DNA of 64,000 bases from Rhizobium sp. PP-CC-3A-592 (GCF_003217095.1 NZ_QJSR01000001.1:62001-126000), one strand, 5' to 3'. Numbered from the stretch's first letter, positions 17,881-28,676 are shown. Numbers and translations: made by a program. Notes: generated by a model not told the origin, from the letters alone.

Positions 17881-18730
17881 TGCGCGCTTCCAGTTCTGCG
17901 ATCTCGTCCTCGGTCATCGGGTTATCCCCGAGCCGGACGTAGATGGGCGCGAAGGCTTCCTCCTGCCGGATCTCCAGCCGACCCTCGCGAACCATTTCCA
18001 GCGAGGCGGCAAAGGCGCTGGCGATGGCGCTGACGCGCTGGCGGGGATCGCCGACATAGCGCAGGAGAAAATCGTCGAGCACCGTCCAGTCCGACAGGCC
18101 ACCCATCAGCCGCGCGAGAATGAGACGCGCATCGGCGAGCGACCAGACCTGTCGGCGCTCGATCGTCACCTGCAGCACCGCTTCACGCTGGCGCAGGCTC
18201 GCATAGGCCTGCAGGAGATCGTAGAGCGACGCCTCGAAAGCGGAGGTGCGCTCGACGGGGATGTGCTCCGGTGCGCCGCGCGCAAAGACGTCGCGCCCCA
18301 GCCGGTTGCGGTTGACGAGCCGGGTTGCGGCATCCCGCATAGCTTCCAGCCGTTTGAGCCGGAAGGCCAGTGCCGAGGCCATTTCCTCACCCGACGGCCC
18401 ATCGTCCTTGTGCGGCTGCGGAATGAGAAGGCGGGACTTCAGGAAGGCGAGCCAAGCGGCCATGACGAGATAATCGGCGGCCAGTTCCAGCCGGATCGAC
18501 CGGGCGCTCTCGATGAAGGCGATGTACTGCTCGGCGAGCGCAAGCACGGAAATGCGGGATAGATCCACCTTCTGGTTTCGTGCGAGGTGCAGCAAGAGAT
18601 CCAGCGGACCTTCGAAGCCGGCGATATCCACCACCAGCTCCGCCTCGTGCAGCGCCCGCTCGTCCGCCTGCCAGTGCGCATCCATCGGCACGTCGCCGCG
18701 CGCGCGCTCGCGACCATCGCCCGGGCTCAT
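17873..18730 (-). CDS. scpA: Segregation and condensation protein ScpA (kleisin)
   Basis: A 285-residue kleisin that bridges SMC heads. The N-terminal signature VDIAGFEGPLDLLLHLARNQKVDL lies at about 34-57, followed by helical KSRLLIP and a C-terminal winged-helix region. ATG 18730 lies 39 bases after the nagZ stop; an alternative ATG at 18685 is also reasonable because the first 15 residues are not conserved. The nagZ-scpA-scpB-tatABC order is typical of rhizobia and suggests a single transcript. Confidence 0.95.
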   Translation of the reverse strand: MSPGDGRERARGDVPMDAHWQADERALHEAELVVDIAGFEGPLDLLLHLARNQKVDLSRISVLALAEQYIAFIESARSIRLELAADYLVMAAWLAFLKSRLLIPQPHKDDGPSGEEMASALAFRLKRLEAMRDAATRLVNRNRLGRDVFARGAPEHIPVERTSAFEASLYDLLQAYASLRQREAVLQVTIERRQVWSLADARLILARLMGGLSDWTVLDDFLLRYVGDPRQRVSAIASAFAASLEMVREGRLEIRQEEAFAPIYVRLGDNPMTEDEIAELEARNG

Positions 18731-18769
18731 CCGGCGACGTCCAGAACGGTTGCTTCTGACAGGGACGCG

Positions 18770-19786
18770 TCAGACACTTGGGATCATCTCCAGGAACTCG
18801 GCACGCAACGTAGCCTCGTCGGCATCGTCCGGCTCGCGGAAGCTTGAAGCAGCGATGTCTGCGCGGCGGAGGGAATCGCCCGAGAGGACAGGTACGACAC
18901 GCGATACGGCCTGCATCTCCTCCATGATCCCGTGGCAGTGGAGGACGAGATCGAGCCCGGCCTCGACGATGCCCCTCGCCCGCGTTTCCATGTCGCCGGC
19001 AAGCGCGTTCATCGACACATCGTCTGACATCAAAAGTCCGTCGAAACCGATATGCCCGCGGATGACCTCATCGACCACCTTTCGGGATGTCGTTGCAGGA
19101 CGATCGGGATCGATCGCCGTGAAGACGATATGGGCGGACATGGCCATGACTTCGGATTTCAGGGCGACGAACGGCAAGAAGTCGCTGACGGCGAGCTCCT
19201 CGAAGGTGCGGTCGACAACCGGCAACTTGTGATGCGAATCGACCAGCGCGCGGCCATGGCCGGGCATGTGCTTCATCACGGGCAACATGCCGCCGGCTTT
19301 CAGGCCTTCCGCCGCCGCGGCGCCAAGGGCTGCCACGGCCTGGGGATCGGAGGAATAAGCCCGATTGCCGATCGCCTCGCTCATGCCGTCGGCCGCCACG
19401 TCGAGCACCGGCAAGCAATCGACGTTGATACCGTAGCGCATCAGGTCAAAGGCATGAAGACGCGACATGAGCCATGCCGCCCGCAACCCCTTTTCCGGAT
19501 CGGCGTGGAACAGGGCGCCGATCGCCGCCGCATTCGGATAGGTGCCGGCAAGCGGCGGGCGAATGCGCTGCACGCGGCCGCCCTCCTGGTCGATCAGCAC
19601 GGGTGCTTGGGTATTGCCGATGCTGTCGCGAAGGCTGGCGACGAGATCCGAGATCTGCGCCGCTTCCCCGATATTGCGGGCGAACAGGATGAAGCCCCAG
19701 GGACGCTCGTCGGCGAAGAAGGCCTTCTCGTCGGCGGTCAGCGAGAGGCCCTTGCAGCCGGAAATGAATGCTTTCGATCCGCTCAT
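18770..19786 (-). CDS. nagZ: Beta-N-acetylhexosaminidase NagZ (peptidoglycan recycling)
   Basis: A 338-residue glycoside hydrolase family 3 enzyme. KHMPGHG is the loop carrying the catalytic histidine and FDGLLMSDDVSM carries the nucleophile aspartate. LIDQEGGRVQRI is the substrate-binding signature. It removes N-acetylglucosamine from anhydromuropeptides in the cytosol, the step that produces the inducers of AmpC-type beta-lactamases in bacteria that have AmpR. ATG 19786 is chosen over an upstream extension because GAGG lies just before it and homology begins there. Confidence 0.95.
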   Translation of the reverse strand: MSGSKAFISGCKGLSLTADEKAFFADERPWGFILFARNIGEAAQISDLVASLRDSIGNTQAPVLIDQEGGRVQRIRPPLAGTYPNAAAIGALFHADPEKGLRAAWLMSRLHAFDLMRYGINVDCLPVLDVAADGMSEAIGNRAYSSDPQAVAALGAAAAEGLKAGGMLPVMKHMPGHGRALVDSHHKLPVVDRTFEELAVSDFLPFVALKSEVMAMSAHIVFTAIDPDRPATTSRKVVDEVIRGHIGFDGLLMSDDVSMNALAGDMETRARGIVEAGLDLVLHCHGIMEEMQAVSRVVPVLSGDSLRRADIAASSFREPDDADEATLRAEFLEMIPSV

Positions 19787-19900
19787 GGCGTCACCCTCAT
19801 GCCTTGTGTTTTCGACGTTCGCGTTCGGTTTAAGGACGGATCGCGCTGGAGAGCAAGAGGCTTGCGATTCGGCCTTGCTCCTCGCCGCCCCCAAACGCGC

Positions 19901-19930
19901 AAGGGCGCAGCCGAAGCCGCGCCCTTTTCT
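19901..19930 (-). terminator. Hairpin terminator between the SPOR-domain gene and nagZ
   Basis: AAGGGCGC (19901-19908) pairs with GCGCCCTT (19919-19926). It begins just past the stop codon of the SPOR gene on the minus strand. The T tract on that strand is poor, so termination may be partial, allowing some read-through to nagZ. Confidence 0.5.
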
Positions 19931-19948
19931 GAAAGCGTGGTGCGACCC

Positions 19949-22423
19949 TTAACGGGTGACCAGGCAGCTGCCGCCGGCACTTTTCAAGCGCGAGCAAAGA
20001 GCGTTCGCTTCATCGCGGCTGCCGGCCGGGATGCGGACGCGGTAGTAGGTGCCCTTGCCGGCGATGTCGGCCTTCTTGATATCGACGCCGCGGCCTGCGA
20101 TGACGCTGCCATACTTGCCGGAAAGGCTCTTGTAGGACTTCTGCGCCTCGGCTTCGGACGGCAGGGATGCGACCTGCACGACATAGCTGCCGGGAGCGAT
20201 CGACGCCGTCTGGACGGGCGAAGCGTCCGTCGGCACGGCGGTTGTCGCTGTTGCAGGCGTCGCGAAAGTATCGACCGGCTTACGTGTCGCCCTCGCCGTC
20301 TCGACCGGCTTTGCTTCCGGAAGGGGCTGGGTTTTAGCGATCTCGGCAGACGGCACAGCTGCATTGGCAGCGGCCGCCAGCGCACCGACATCGTCCTGTG
20401 CAGCCGACGCGAGCGCCGGTGTGTTCGGCTTCAGCGCGGTGGTCTTGACCGTCTTGATCGCCGGCTCCGCAGCGGCAACGACCGCGGCCTCTTCCGGGGC
20501 AAGATCTTCACGGGCAACGAGCGTTCCGTCCGGCCGAACGATCATGGTGCGGACCTTGCGCGGCGCGACGGCGGGTGCTGCATCCTCGTTCGAGGCACTT
20601 GCCTGCGTATCGCCATCGTCCGGCATCAAGCGGTCTGCGCCCTCGTCATCGGCCGGCGACATGCCGTCGAGTCCGTTCATCCCTTCGAGCGGCAGGCTTT
20701 CCGGCGTCAGCGTGCGCTGGACGACGTCGATCGGCTCTTCGGTGGAGGAAACCAACGTGCCCTGCTGCGGTGCATCTTCCTGCGCGCCGGCGACACGGTC
20801 GTAGACGGCCTTGTCCTGATTCGGCACGGTTTTGCCGCCCTTTTCGACAGGCACCATCTTGGTCGGCGTCTTGTCGGCGAGAATGATCTGGGGTTCGCCG
20901 CTGGTAAAGGACGATCCGACGTTGCCCATCAGGGTATAGGCACCCACGCCGCCGGCGATCAGCACGATGGCGGCCGCACTGGCGAGAAGGAACAGCTTGC
21001 CGCGCGGGCGGGCTTCATTGTCGTTGCCATAGGTCGGCTCGGCATAGCGGTCGCCCTGACCGATGACTTCCTGGCGCTGGCTGATCGAACGGCGGAAGTC
21101 CTCTTCCATCGCCCGCTCGAAATCGGCGAACTCTTCATGCGACGCACGGGCCGGGGCTGCAGCACCAGCGATGCTGGCAGCCGTTGCGGCCTGCATGCCA
21201 CCATTGCCACGCTCCGACGCCTGACGACCGGCACTGAAGATCTGCGCCATCTCGGCGTCGATATCGAGATCGTAGTCGCCGGGATCGAGCGGATGGTTCT
21301 GCTCCTCGATGACGGGTAGTTGCGGCACATCGATCTCGCCGGTCGCCACGACGCCATAATCGGCTTCGGCAATGAGCGAGGGATCGAAGGGAAGTTCCGC
21401 TTCCATGAAGGGCTCGACCGGCTCTTCGATCGCGGCAACCTCTTCCGTCGCCATATCCAGTTCAAGCTCGATGTCGGAGAGGTCGATCTCGAAATCATCG
21501 AGGTCGAAGTCCGGCTCGGCTTCCGCGGCTGCAACTGGAGCCGGCTGCGGCACAGGTGGGGCGACCGGTGCCGGGGCGACGAATGCCTGGGGAGCGGGAG
21601 CCTGCATCACCGGCGCGGCAGCGACGGGCACCGGCGCAACGGGCGCCGGCACGACCGGGGCAACAGGCGCCAGCGGCGTTGCGAAGGTGCGTGGCGCACC
21701 GCCGTTCAGCGCGACGGGCGTCGCGCGGCTGAAATTCGGCGTGAACGGAAAATTGTTCTTCCGCGCGGCTTCCGCGGAAACGGCAGGGCGAACCGGCGTG
21801 CTCGGCACGGCGAAATGCTCGACCGTATCCAGCAACGGATCGGCCCGAGGACGCACAGGCTGCTGAACGGGCGTAACGGCTGCAACCGGCGCGGGGCGAA
21901 CGGGCTCGACCGGCATCTGCTGCACGTGAACCGGCTCCGGCGCGGAGCCGAGCGACATTTCGAGTTCATGACCGAGGTCCAGCGACGGATCCGGCTCCGC
22001 GTGGAAAACGGCCTCCGGACGCGGCTCGAAGGCCGGCTCGGCCGGGCGGGGTGCCTGCTGCACGGGTGGCTGCGCCTGAACCGGCTGATGGTGCTGCTGC
22101 ACGGGAGCGGCCGCGACGGGCTCCACAACAGGCTGCGGCTGCGAAACAGGCTCGGGTGCAAAAACCGGCTGGGGCGAGATTGCGGGCTGAGGCTCAGGGA
22201 CCGCTGGCGTATCGAACGCCTCGAACTCCCGCATCAGCTCTTCTTCCAGATCGACGATCGGATCGTAGCGAACCGCTTCCCGATGACGCTCCAGCTCCTG
22301 GAGCTGTTGCAGGGCGGGACGATTGTCGTAGCCGACGATGCGGGCCAGCTCGCTCAACGGATCTTCATCCGGGAACAAGTTCGGGTCCACATCCGTGCTT
22401 CGTGCCAACTGTTTGTCTGCCAT
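19949..22423 (-). CDS. Large SPOR-domain membrane protein
   Basis: An 824-residue protein. The cytosolic N-terminal half is long, proline-, alanine- and valine-rich and low in complexity; a single membrane helix lies near residue 500 (KLFLLASAAAIVLIAGG). A periplasmic linker leads to a C-terminal SPOR domain over roughly the last 80 residues (GSYVVQVASLPSEAEAQKSY to SAGGSCLVTR), which in this family binds denuded glycan strands at the division septum. ATG 22423 is preceded by GGAG; a GTG nine bases earlier is possible. The gene follows argS by 61 bases. A role in cell division or septal peptidoglycan is inferred from the domain alone. Confidence 0.9.
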   Translation of the reverse strand: MADKQLARSTDVDPNLFPDEDPLSELARIVGYDNRPALQQLQELERHREAVRYDPIVDLEEELMREFEAFDTPAVPEPQPAISPQPVFAPEPVSQPQPVVEPVAAAPVQQHHQPVQAQPPVQQAPRPAEPAFEPRPEAVFHAEPDPSLDLGHELEMSLGSAPEPVHVQQMPVEPVRPAPVAAVTPVQQPVRPRADPLLDTVEHFAVPSTPVRPAVSAEAARKNNFPFTPNFSRATPVALNGGAPRTFATPLAPVAPVVPAPVAPVPVAAAPVMQAPAPQAFVAPAPVAPPVPQPAPVAAAEAEPDFDLDDFEIDLSDIELELDMATEEVAAIEEPVEPFMEAELPFDPSLIAEADYGVVATGEIDVPQLPVIEEQNHPLDPGDYDLDIDAEMAQIFSAGRQASERGNGGMQAATAASIAGAAAPARASHEEFADFERAMEEDFRRSISQRQEVIGQGDRYAEPTYGNDNEARPRGKLFLLASAAAIVLIAGGVGAYTLMGNVGSSFTSGEPQIILADKTPTKMVPVEKGGKTVPNQDKAVYDRVAGAQEDAPQQGTLVSSTEEPIDVVQRTLTPESLPLEGMNGLDGMSPADDEGADRLMPDDGDTQASASNEDAAPAVAPRKVRTMIVRPDGTLVAREDLAPEEAAVVAAAEPAIKTVKTTALKPNTPALASAAQDDVGALAAAANAAVPSAEIAKTQPLPEAKPVETARATRKPVDTFATPATATTAVPTDASPVQTASIAPGSYVVQVASLPSEAEAQKSYKSLSGKYGSVIAGRGVDIKKADIAGKGTYYRVRIPAGSRDEANALCSRLKSAGGSCLVTR

Positions 22424-22484
22424 TCGCTCCACTCACATATACTGGGCCGGTCGTGCCAGTCCAATATGGGGAAATGGTGACATG

Positions 22485-24245
22485 CTATCGCATCTCGTTC
22501 GGGGCGTCCGTCCCTGTGATACCAAGGCCGGACCTCAAAACAGAGGCAACCGCATGCACCAGTCCTAGTCTGGCAAGGCTCAATTCTCTACTTTTATCGT
22601 TAATAAAGCGTAAGCCCGGAAAATCTTTGCCCTTGTTCCAATGCCCGTGGAACGCGCTGGCCAGATCATAGAGGTAAAATGCGATGCGATGCGGCTCTTG
22701 CGCCAGCGCCGCCGACTCGATCACCCGCGGATATTCTGCCAGCTTCGCGACCAACTGCAACTCGCTAGGATCCGCGATATGCGTTCCCAGGGCCTGTGTA
22801 TAGTCGACGGCATCGAGGTCGAGATCCGGAAACGCCTCCGCAGCCTGCCGGAAGATCGAACGGCAACGCGCGTGGGCATATTGAACGTAGAAGACCGGGT
22901 TGTCCTTCGACTGCTCGGTGACCTTGGCGAAATCGAAATCGAGCGGCTCGGAATTCTTCCGGTAGATCATCATGAAGCGCACGGAATCGCGGCCGACCTC
23001 GTCCACGACGTCGCGCAGCGTGACGAAATCGCCGGACCGCTTCGACATCTTCACCGGCTCGCCGTTGCGATAGAGCTTGACGAGTTGGCAGAGGAGCACG
23101 GTCAGTTTGACCGAGCCGCCGGAGACCGCACGCGCGAGCGCCTCCAGCCGCTTGACGTAGCCGCCATGGTCCGCGCCCAGCACGTAGATCATCTCGTCGA
23201 AGTTACGGTCGAACTTGTCCTTGAAGTAGGCAACGTCGGCTGCGAAATAGGTGTAGGAGCCATCCGACTTGATCAGCGGTCGATCGATATCGTCGCCGAC
23301 ATCCGTCGAGCGGAACAGCGTCTGCTCGCGGTCTTCCCAGTCTTCCGGCACCTGCCCCTTCGGCGGCGGCAGGCTTCCCTTGTAGACATGGCCCTTGAAC
23401 GTCAGGTCGTTGATGGCGGAGCGGATGCGCTGCGCGCCGTCGGCATGTAGCGTGCGCTCCGAGAAGAAGACGTCGTGATGGACGTTGAGCGCGGCCAGAT
23501 CCTCGCGGATCATCGCCATCATCGCCGCGATGGTGCGCTCCTTGACGAGCGGCATCCAGGCGTCTTCCGGCATACCGAGCAGGGTCGCGCTGAACTCGTC
23601 CGCAAGCGCCTGCCCGACCGGCACGAGATAATCGCCGGGATAGAGACCCGCCGGGATCTCCCCGATCGCTTCGCCCAGGGCTTCGCGATACCGCAGCATG
23701 GCGGACTTCGCGAGGACGTCGATCTGCGAGCCCGCATCGTTGATGTAGTATTCCTTGGTCACGTCCCAGCCGGCAAAGCCGAGCAGGTTGGCCAGCGTGT
23801 CGCCCACCACCGCGCCGCGGCAGTGGCCGACATGCATGGGGCCGGTCGGGTTGGCCGAGACGTACTCGACATTGATCCTGCGTCCGGCGCCGACCTGGCT
23901 CCGGCCGTAAGTGTCGCCGGCGGTGACGATCGCCGCCAGAAGCTTCTGCCAATAGCCGACCGACAGGCGGATGTTGATGAAGCCCGGGCCGGCGACGGAG
24001 ACCTCGGCGATATCGGCATCTTCCCGGAGCGCTGCGGCAATGGTTTCGGCGAGGGCACGGGGATTGGTGCCGAGAGGCTTTGCCAGCACCATGGCGGCAT
24101 TGGTCGCGACGTCACCGTGGCTCGGGTCACGCGGAGTCTCGACTGCAACACGCTGGAAATCGACCTCTGAGCGCTTTTCCTTCACCAGAGCAATGGCTTC
24201 AAGGACGTTCTTCACTCTGGCTTCGAGGTCGGTGTAAATGTTCAT
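22485..24245 (-). CDS. argS: Arginyl-tRNA synthetase
   Basis: A 586-residue class I synthetase. The HIGH-type motif reads [12 protein letters not shown] and the KMSKS-equivalent is [12 protein letters not shown], both as expected for ArgRS. The C-terminal DALR anticodon domain ends in [26 protein letters not shown] start at 24254 is also open, but [12 protein letters not shown] fits the family start. It lies downstream of dgt, an order common in rhizobia. Confidence 0.96.
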   Translation of the reverse strand: MNIYTDLEARVKNVLEAIALVKEKRSEVDFQRVAVETPRDPSHGDVATNAAMVLAKPLGTNPRALAETIAAALREDADIAEVSVAGPGFINIRLSVGYWQKLLAAIVTAGDTYGRSQVGAGRRINVEYVSANPTGPMHVGHCRGAVVGDTLANLLGFAGWDVTKEYYINDAGSQIDVLAKSAMLRYREALGEAIGEIPAGLYPGDYLVPVGQALADEFSATLLGMPEDAWMPLVKERTIAAMMAMIREDLAALNVHHDVFFSERTLHADGAQRIRSAINDLTFKGHVYKGSLPPPKGQVPEDWEDREQTLFRSTDVGDDIDRPLIKSDGSYTYFAADVAYFKDKFDRNFDEMIYVLGADHGGYVKRLEALARAVSGGSVKLTVLLCQLVKLYRNGEPVKMSKRSGDFVTLRDVVDEVGRDSVRFMMIYRKNSEPLDFDFAKVTEQSKDNPVFYVQYAHARCRSIFRQAAEAFPDLDLDAVDYTQALGTHIADPSELQLVAKLAEYPRVIESAALAQEPHRIAFYLYDLASAFHGHWNKGKDFPGLRFINDKSRELSLARLGLVHAVASVLRSGLGITGTDAPNEMR

Positions 24246-24349
24246 GATATCCATCGTCCGGGAGGGCGCGCCTCATCAGGCCGCTGTCCGCATCAAGGTG
24301 GCCCGGCTCTGACAGACCAAGATCTGCGACCGGGCGGGTGGCTGGCGCT

Positions 24350-25567
24350 CTAGCGCAAATCCGGGGTGTGGTCAAACAAGCGCCGGTGCGTGGAAATCGC
24401 GTAGGTATCGGTCATTCCGGCGATATAATCGGCGACATGGCGAGCCTTTGCCGGCTCTGCGAGCCCGGCAATCTGATCGATCCAGTAATGCGTCTGCATC
24501 TCGCGCGGCTCGGCCATGAAGGCATGGTAGAGATCGACGACGATCCTTGCGGCGTTCTCGCGCACCCGCATGACGTCGGCGTGCCGATAGATACGGGTCA
24601 TCAGCATGCGCTTGATCTGACGGTCGGTCTCCGCCATCTCGGGCGAAAAGGTTGAAATGACGCGTCCGGCCATGCGGATATCGGTGGCACTTTCAGGGCG
24701 GATGTCGCGCAGGTTGCCTTGCGCGACGCCGATGACATCCTCGACCATGGCGGTGATCTGCCGGCGCATGATTTCGTGCGTGAAGCGGGCAGCCTCCAGG
24801 CCTGGATATTTCGCCCGGACCTCCTGCATGAGATTGGCGAGAAACGGGATCTCTTCCAGCATGTCGAAGGTCAGATAACCGGAGCGCAGGCCATCGTCGA
24901 TGTCATGCGTGTTGTAGGCGATATCGTCGGCGATGGCCGCCACTTGTGCCTCAAGGCTGGCGAATGTGCCGAGCTCCAGATCGTGCAAAGCGCAATAATC
25001 GAGAATCGGCTGCGGCACGACGGGATGGCGCGGGTCGGCTGCCGGGCCCGTCAGGGGTCCGTTGTGCTTGACCAGCCCCTCAAGGCTCTCCCATGTGAGG
25101 TTCAGCCCGTCGAACTCGGCGTAGCGCCGCTCCAGCTTGGTGACGATGCGCAGCGACTGCGCGTTGTGATCGAACCCTCCATGGCCCGAGAGCACGTCCT
25201 GAAGGGCATCCTCGCCCGTGTGACCGAAGGGGGTGTGGCCGAAATCGTGGACGAGCGCGACACCTTCCGCCAGATCCTCATCGAGACGCATCGCGCGCGC
25301 GAGTGCCCGCGCGATCTGCGCGACCTCGATCGTGTGGGTCAGCCGGGTGCGATAGTGATCGCCATCGGCGGCGATGAAGACCTGTGTTTTATGCTTCAGA
25401 CGGCGGAAGGCCGTGGTATGGACGATGCGGTCGCGGTCGCGCTGGAAATCGGAGCGCGTCGTGCTGGTGCCCTCGGGGTGGAGGCGCCCCCTGTTCGTCC
25501 AGGGATCGGACGCGAAAATCGCCCGCTGTCCGGTGCCGAAACCCAGTGCATCCTTGTCCAAAGCCAT
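24350..25567 (-). CDS. dgt: Deoxyguanosinetriphosphate triphosphohydrolase-like protein
   Basis: A 405-residue HD-domain hydrolase. The metal-binding residues fall in [13 protein letters not shown] and [18 protein letters not shown], giving the H...HD...D pattern. The N-terminal [27 protein letters not shown] is the signature of the dGTPase family (type 2 subfamily). It hydrolyses dNTPs to nucleoside and triphosphate and so shapes the dNTP pool. The frame extends upstream; ATG 25567 is chosen by family alignment, with no strong ribosome site. Confidence 0.94.
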   Translation of the reverse strand: MALDKDALGFGTGQRAIFASDPWTNRGRLHPEGTSTTRSDFQRDRDRIVHTTAFRRLKHKTQVFIAADGDHYRTRLTHTIEVAQIARALARAMRLDEDLAEGVALVHDFGHTPFGHTGEDALQDVLSGHGGFDHNAQSLRIVTKLERRYAEFDGLNLTWESLEGLVKHNGPLTGPAADPRHPVVPQPILDYCALHDLELGTFASLEAQVAAIADDIAYNTHDIDDGLRSGYLTFDMLEEIPFLANLMQEVRAKYPGLEAARFTHEIMRRQITAMVEDVIGVAQGNLRDIRPESATDIRMAGRVISTFSPEMAETDRQIKRMLMTRIYRHADVMRVRENAARIVVDLYHAFMAEPREMQTHYWIDQIAGLAEPAKARHVADYIAGMTDTYAISTHRRLFDHTPDLR

Positions 25568-25766
25568 TTGCATGCAGCATCCCATTGACGCGGTTTTAAA
25601 GCCTTCATACCTATAGTGTCGGCCGCATGAAAGCATGGACTATTACTCTACGGCATGATCCGTTCAGAATCATGACGTTGGCGGCCGCAGCGCAGACCAT
25701 GGATACAGATTTCGCCGTAAGCAGCGACAAACTCTCCGGATCTTGACCCCGGCAGGAGACACCAGA

Positions 25767-26099
25767 ATGACCGAGACCACCGTTACTCTCTCCGATTCCG
25801 CTGCAAAGCGCATCGGCACGATTCTCAAAGGTGATGCGGAGAAGCACGCCATGCGCGTATCCGTCGAAGGCGGCGGCTGCTCCGGATTCTCCTACAAGTT
25901 CGATCTGGTCGACGATGGATCGGACGACGATCTCGTTCTGGAAAAGGGCGAGGCGAAAGTGCTGATCGACAGCCTGTCGCTGGTCTATATGGAAGGGTCC
26001 GAGATCGACTTCGTCGACAATCTTCTCGGCCAGTCCTTCCAGATCCGCAACCCGAACGCGGTCGCCAGCTGCGGCTGCGGGACCAGCTTTTCGATCTAA
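25767..26099 (+). CDS. erpA: Iron-sulfur cluster insertion protein ErpA
   Basis: A 110-residue A-type carrier of the HesB/IscA family. The three cluster-ligand cysteines are C38, C102 and C104 (GGGCSGFSY and SCGCGTSF). GGAG lies upstream of ATG 25767; an in-frame TTG 24 bases earlier is unlikely. It delivers [Fe-S] clusters to apo-proteins. It is transcribed divergently from dgt. Confidence 0.95.
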   Translation: MTETTVTLSDSAAKRIGTILKGDAEKHAMRVSVEGGGCSGFSYKFDLVDDGSDDDLVLEKGEAKVLIDSLSLVYMEGSEIDFVDNLLGQSFQIRNPNAVASCGCGTSFSI

Positions 26100-26116
26100 C
26101 GCCGGGCATCGCTGCA

Positions 26117-26142
26117 TTCGGATCGAATGTTTCCGATCCGAA
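26117..26142. terminator. Hairpin between convergent erpA and phospholipase D genes
   Basis: TTCGGATCG (26117-26125) pairs with CGATCCGAA (26134-26142), a perfect 9-bp stem with an 8-base loop, 18 bases after erpA. T tracts are weak on both strands, so it is only a probable terminator. Confidence 0.5.
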
Positions 26143-26171
26143 AACAGATGCAACTTACTGTAAAACCTCCC

Positions 26172-27635
26172 TTACAGATATGGCGATCCCAGCCAGAAGA
26201 CGCGGTCGAGAAGTCGTGTCACGAACGGCCGGGCGCGGAGCGCGGCCAGAGTCACCTCGACTGATGCGCCACGCACGGCTTCGAAACGGCGCTCGAGATC
26301 GGCGGCGAACGTCGTATCGAGCACTTCGAGGTCGATCTCGAAATTGAGCCGCAGCGATCTCGGATCGATGTTCGATGAGCCGATATAGGACCAGCGTCCG
26401 TCGATGGTCAGCAGCTTGGAATGGTTGAAGGTGCCCTGCGCCCGCCAGACCCGGCAGCCGCCTTTCAGAACCTGATCGAACTGCGCGGTCATCGCCCGAT
26501 CGACGAGCGTCAGATTGTTGACGGCAGGCACGATGATATCGACATCGACGCCGCGCAGCGCCGCCGTCACCAGGGCACTGACAAGTTCCCGATCCGGCAG
26601 GAAGTAAGGCGACATGATCCGTATGCTCTTTCGGGCAACCGAGATCGCCCCCATCAGCATCTTGTGATTGGCCTCGTTGGCGCGGTCCGGCCCGGTGGGT
26701 ATGGCGCGCAGGATCATCGGCGACTTGCGCTCGCTGTCCGGCGGCGGATCGACGCCCCAGATGTCGCCTTCCAGCACCTCGCCAGTGGCGAACTGCCAGT
26801 CCTCGCAGGCGACATGCAGCAGATCGGCGACCACGGGACCCCGCACCTCGAAATGCGTGTCATGCGCTTCCTCGCCCGCGGCGAATTCCGATGTGAAGCC
26901 GGCGCGGATGTTCATACCGCCGGTATAGGCGACACTGCCATCGACCACGAGGATCTTCCGGTGTGTGCGGAGGTTCGCATAGGGCAGACGCAACCCCATG
27001 ACGATATTGCCGTTGAAGGTTCGGGTGGTCACGCCGCCCTTGCGCAGATGGCCGACGATGCTCGGCACGGAATAGCGCGCACCGACCGCGTCGATCAGCA
27101 CCCGTACCTCGACGCCACGCTCGGCGGCCGCAATGAGCGCATCGGCAAAGCGCAGGCCGATCGGGTCCCGATCGAAAATGTAGGTCTCCAGCAGGATGGA
27201 GCGCGTGGCACTGGCGATCGCTTCCAGCATGCGGGCATAGGCGATGTCGCCGCCTTCCAGCATAACGATCCTGTTGCCGGCCGACATGTGGTGACGGCTG
27301 ACCTTGTCGCCGAGAACCTTCATCGAGCAGAAGCGCTGACCGAAGCGTTCGGCGACGAGGGCATCGTTGACATCGAAGCGCCGCAGCGCGTCGGCCGTCC
27401 GGTCCTTGAGAAGCGAACGCTGCAGGCCGATGGAGCTGCGCCGAATGCGGTTGATACCGGCGACGGCATAGATGATGGCGCCGAGGACTGGAGAGAGAAC
27501 GATGACGCCGACCCAGCCGAGCGCCGCCCGCACCTCATCCTTGGTCATGGTGGCATGGATGGCAGCGGGAACGCCGATGACCACCGAGAGAACGGCGAGA
27601 ATGTGCGGCCAGTAGGTGGCAAGCGTCTGGATCAT
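26172..27635 (-). CDS. Phospholipase D family protein, probable cardiolipin synthase
   Basis: A 487-residue membrane protein. Two N-terminal helices (about 4-25 and 38-60, in the PLDc_N region) are followed by two PLD catalytic HKD motifs: THRKILVVDGSVAYTGGMN and NHSKLLTIDGRWSYIGSSN, both complete (HxKx4D). This matches bacterial cardiolipin synthases (ClsA type), which condense two phosphatidylglycerol molecules. ATG 27635 begins right at the first helix; GTG or ATG starts up to 27659 are possible. Cardiolipin synthesis is the best guess; a phosphatidyltransferase of other specificity cannot be excluded. Confidence 0.88.
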   Translation of the reverse strand: MIQTLATYWPHILAVLSVVIGVPAAIHATMTKDEVRAALGWVGVIVLSPVLGAIIYAVAGINRIRRSSIGLQRSLLKDRTADALRRFDVNDALVAERFGQRFCSMKVLGDKVSRHHMSAGNRIVMLEGGDIAYARMLEAIASATRSILLETYIFDRDPIGLRFADALIAAAERGVEVRVLIDAVGARYSVPSIVGHLRKGGVTTRTFNGNIVMGLRLPYANLRTHRKILVVDGSVAYTGGMNIRAGFTSEFAAGEEAHDTHFEVRGPVVADLLHVACEDWQFATGEVLEGDIWGVDPPPDSERKSPMILRAIPTGPDRANEANHKMLMGAISVARKSIRIMSPYFLPDRELVSALVTAALRGVDVDIIVPAVNNLTLVDRAMTAQFDQVLKGGCRVWRAQGTFNHSKLLTIDGRWSYIGSSNIDPRSLRLNFEIDLEVLDTTFAADLERRFEAVRGASVEVTLAALRARPFVTRLLDRVFWLGSPYL

Positions 27636-27869
27636 GCTCCCCGGTCTATCCCTTCTCATCGACAGTGGCGTGACGTGTCTGTGACCTCGTCTGCTGACTT
27701 AGCGCATCGGAAGGTAAACGTGTATCTCAGGCCGGAGATTATTGGCGTTCTCCTCTCTTCTCACCCGCACGGGCATCGGATACCGGGAACAGCAATTTTC
27801 CCACCGACGCGTTTGTCAAAGCGTGCGGTGCGCTTTAAGACGAGGCGGCAGCCACGGGAGACAGAGACC

Positions 27870-28676
27870 ATGAAGATCGCGACCTGGAACATCAACGGCG
27901 TCAGGGCCCGCATCGACGCTCTCCTTGCCTGGCTGCAGGAGTCCCGACCCGACATTGCCTGCCTGCAGGAGATCAAGACGGTCGATGAGGGCTTTCCCCG
28001 GGCCGAGATCGAGGCGCTCGGCTACCATGTCTTCACCCACGGCCAGAAGGGCTTCAACGGCGTCGCGCTGCTGACGCGCATCAAGCCGGACGAGATCACC
28101 AACGGCCTTGCCGGCGATGACGAGGATCTGCAGTCGCGCTTCATCGAAGGTGTCTTTTCCGTCGAAGGCGGGGTCATCCGGGTCTGCTCGCTCTATCTGC
28201 CGAACGGCAACCCGCCGGAAACGGAGAAATACACCTACAAGCTCGGCTGGATGGAGCGACTGCAGGCCTTCGCCGCATCACGGCTGGCGCTGGAAGAGCC
28301 GCTGATCCTTGCCGGCGACTACAATGTGATCGCGGAGCCGCATGACTGCTGGGACCCGCGCGTCTGGGAGAACGACGCCCTCTTCCTGCCGCGCACGCGG
28401 GCCGCCTTTCGCCGACTGGAACAGCTCGGCCTCACCGACGCCGTGCGCGCCACGACCGACGCGGCCTCGCACTATTCTTTCTGGGATTATCAGGCCGGCG
28501 CCTGGCCCAAGAACCACGGCATTCGTATCGACCATCTGATGCTGTCGCCGGAGGCGACCGACAAGCTCATCTCCACCGATATCGAGAAGCATGTCCGCGC
28601 CTGGGAAAAGCCGTCCGACCACGTACCCGTCATCGCGCATTTCGACTTCACGCCGATCGACGTCGTCGCTGCCTGA
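27870..28676 (+). CDS. xthA: Exodeoxyribonuclease III
   Basis: A 268-residue AP endonuclease/exonuclease of the DNase I-like superfamily. Key blocks are MKIATWNINGVRARI at the start, LQEIK (metal-binding glutamate), AGDYNVI and the C-terminal SDHVPVIAHF with the catalytic histidine. It repairs abasic sites in DNA. ACGGGAGACAGAGACC precedes the ATG. The gene is divergent from the PLD gene, 234 bases apart, and convergent with exoR. Confidence 0.95.
   Translation: MKIATWNINGVRARIDALLAWLQESRPDIACLQEIKTVDEGFPRAEIEALGYHVFTHGQKGFNGVALLTRIKPDEITNGLAGDDEDLQSRFIEGVFSVEGGVIRVCSLYLPNGNPPETEKYTYKLGWMERLQAFAASRLALEEPLILAGDYNVIAEPHDCWDPRVWENDALFLPRTRAAFRRLEQLGLTDAVRATTDAASHYSFWDYQAGAWPKNHGIRIDHLMLSPEATDKLISTDIEKHVRAWEKPSDHVPVIAHFDFTPIDVVAA

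Noticed and set aside
25650-25680. A possible RirA or Irr iron operator upstream of erpA (ATGAT and ATCAT inverted halves)
   Set aside because: Spacing between TGA and TCA is eleven bases, not that of the RirA consensus, and the Irr box is absent.
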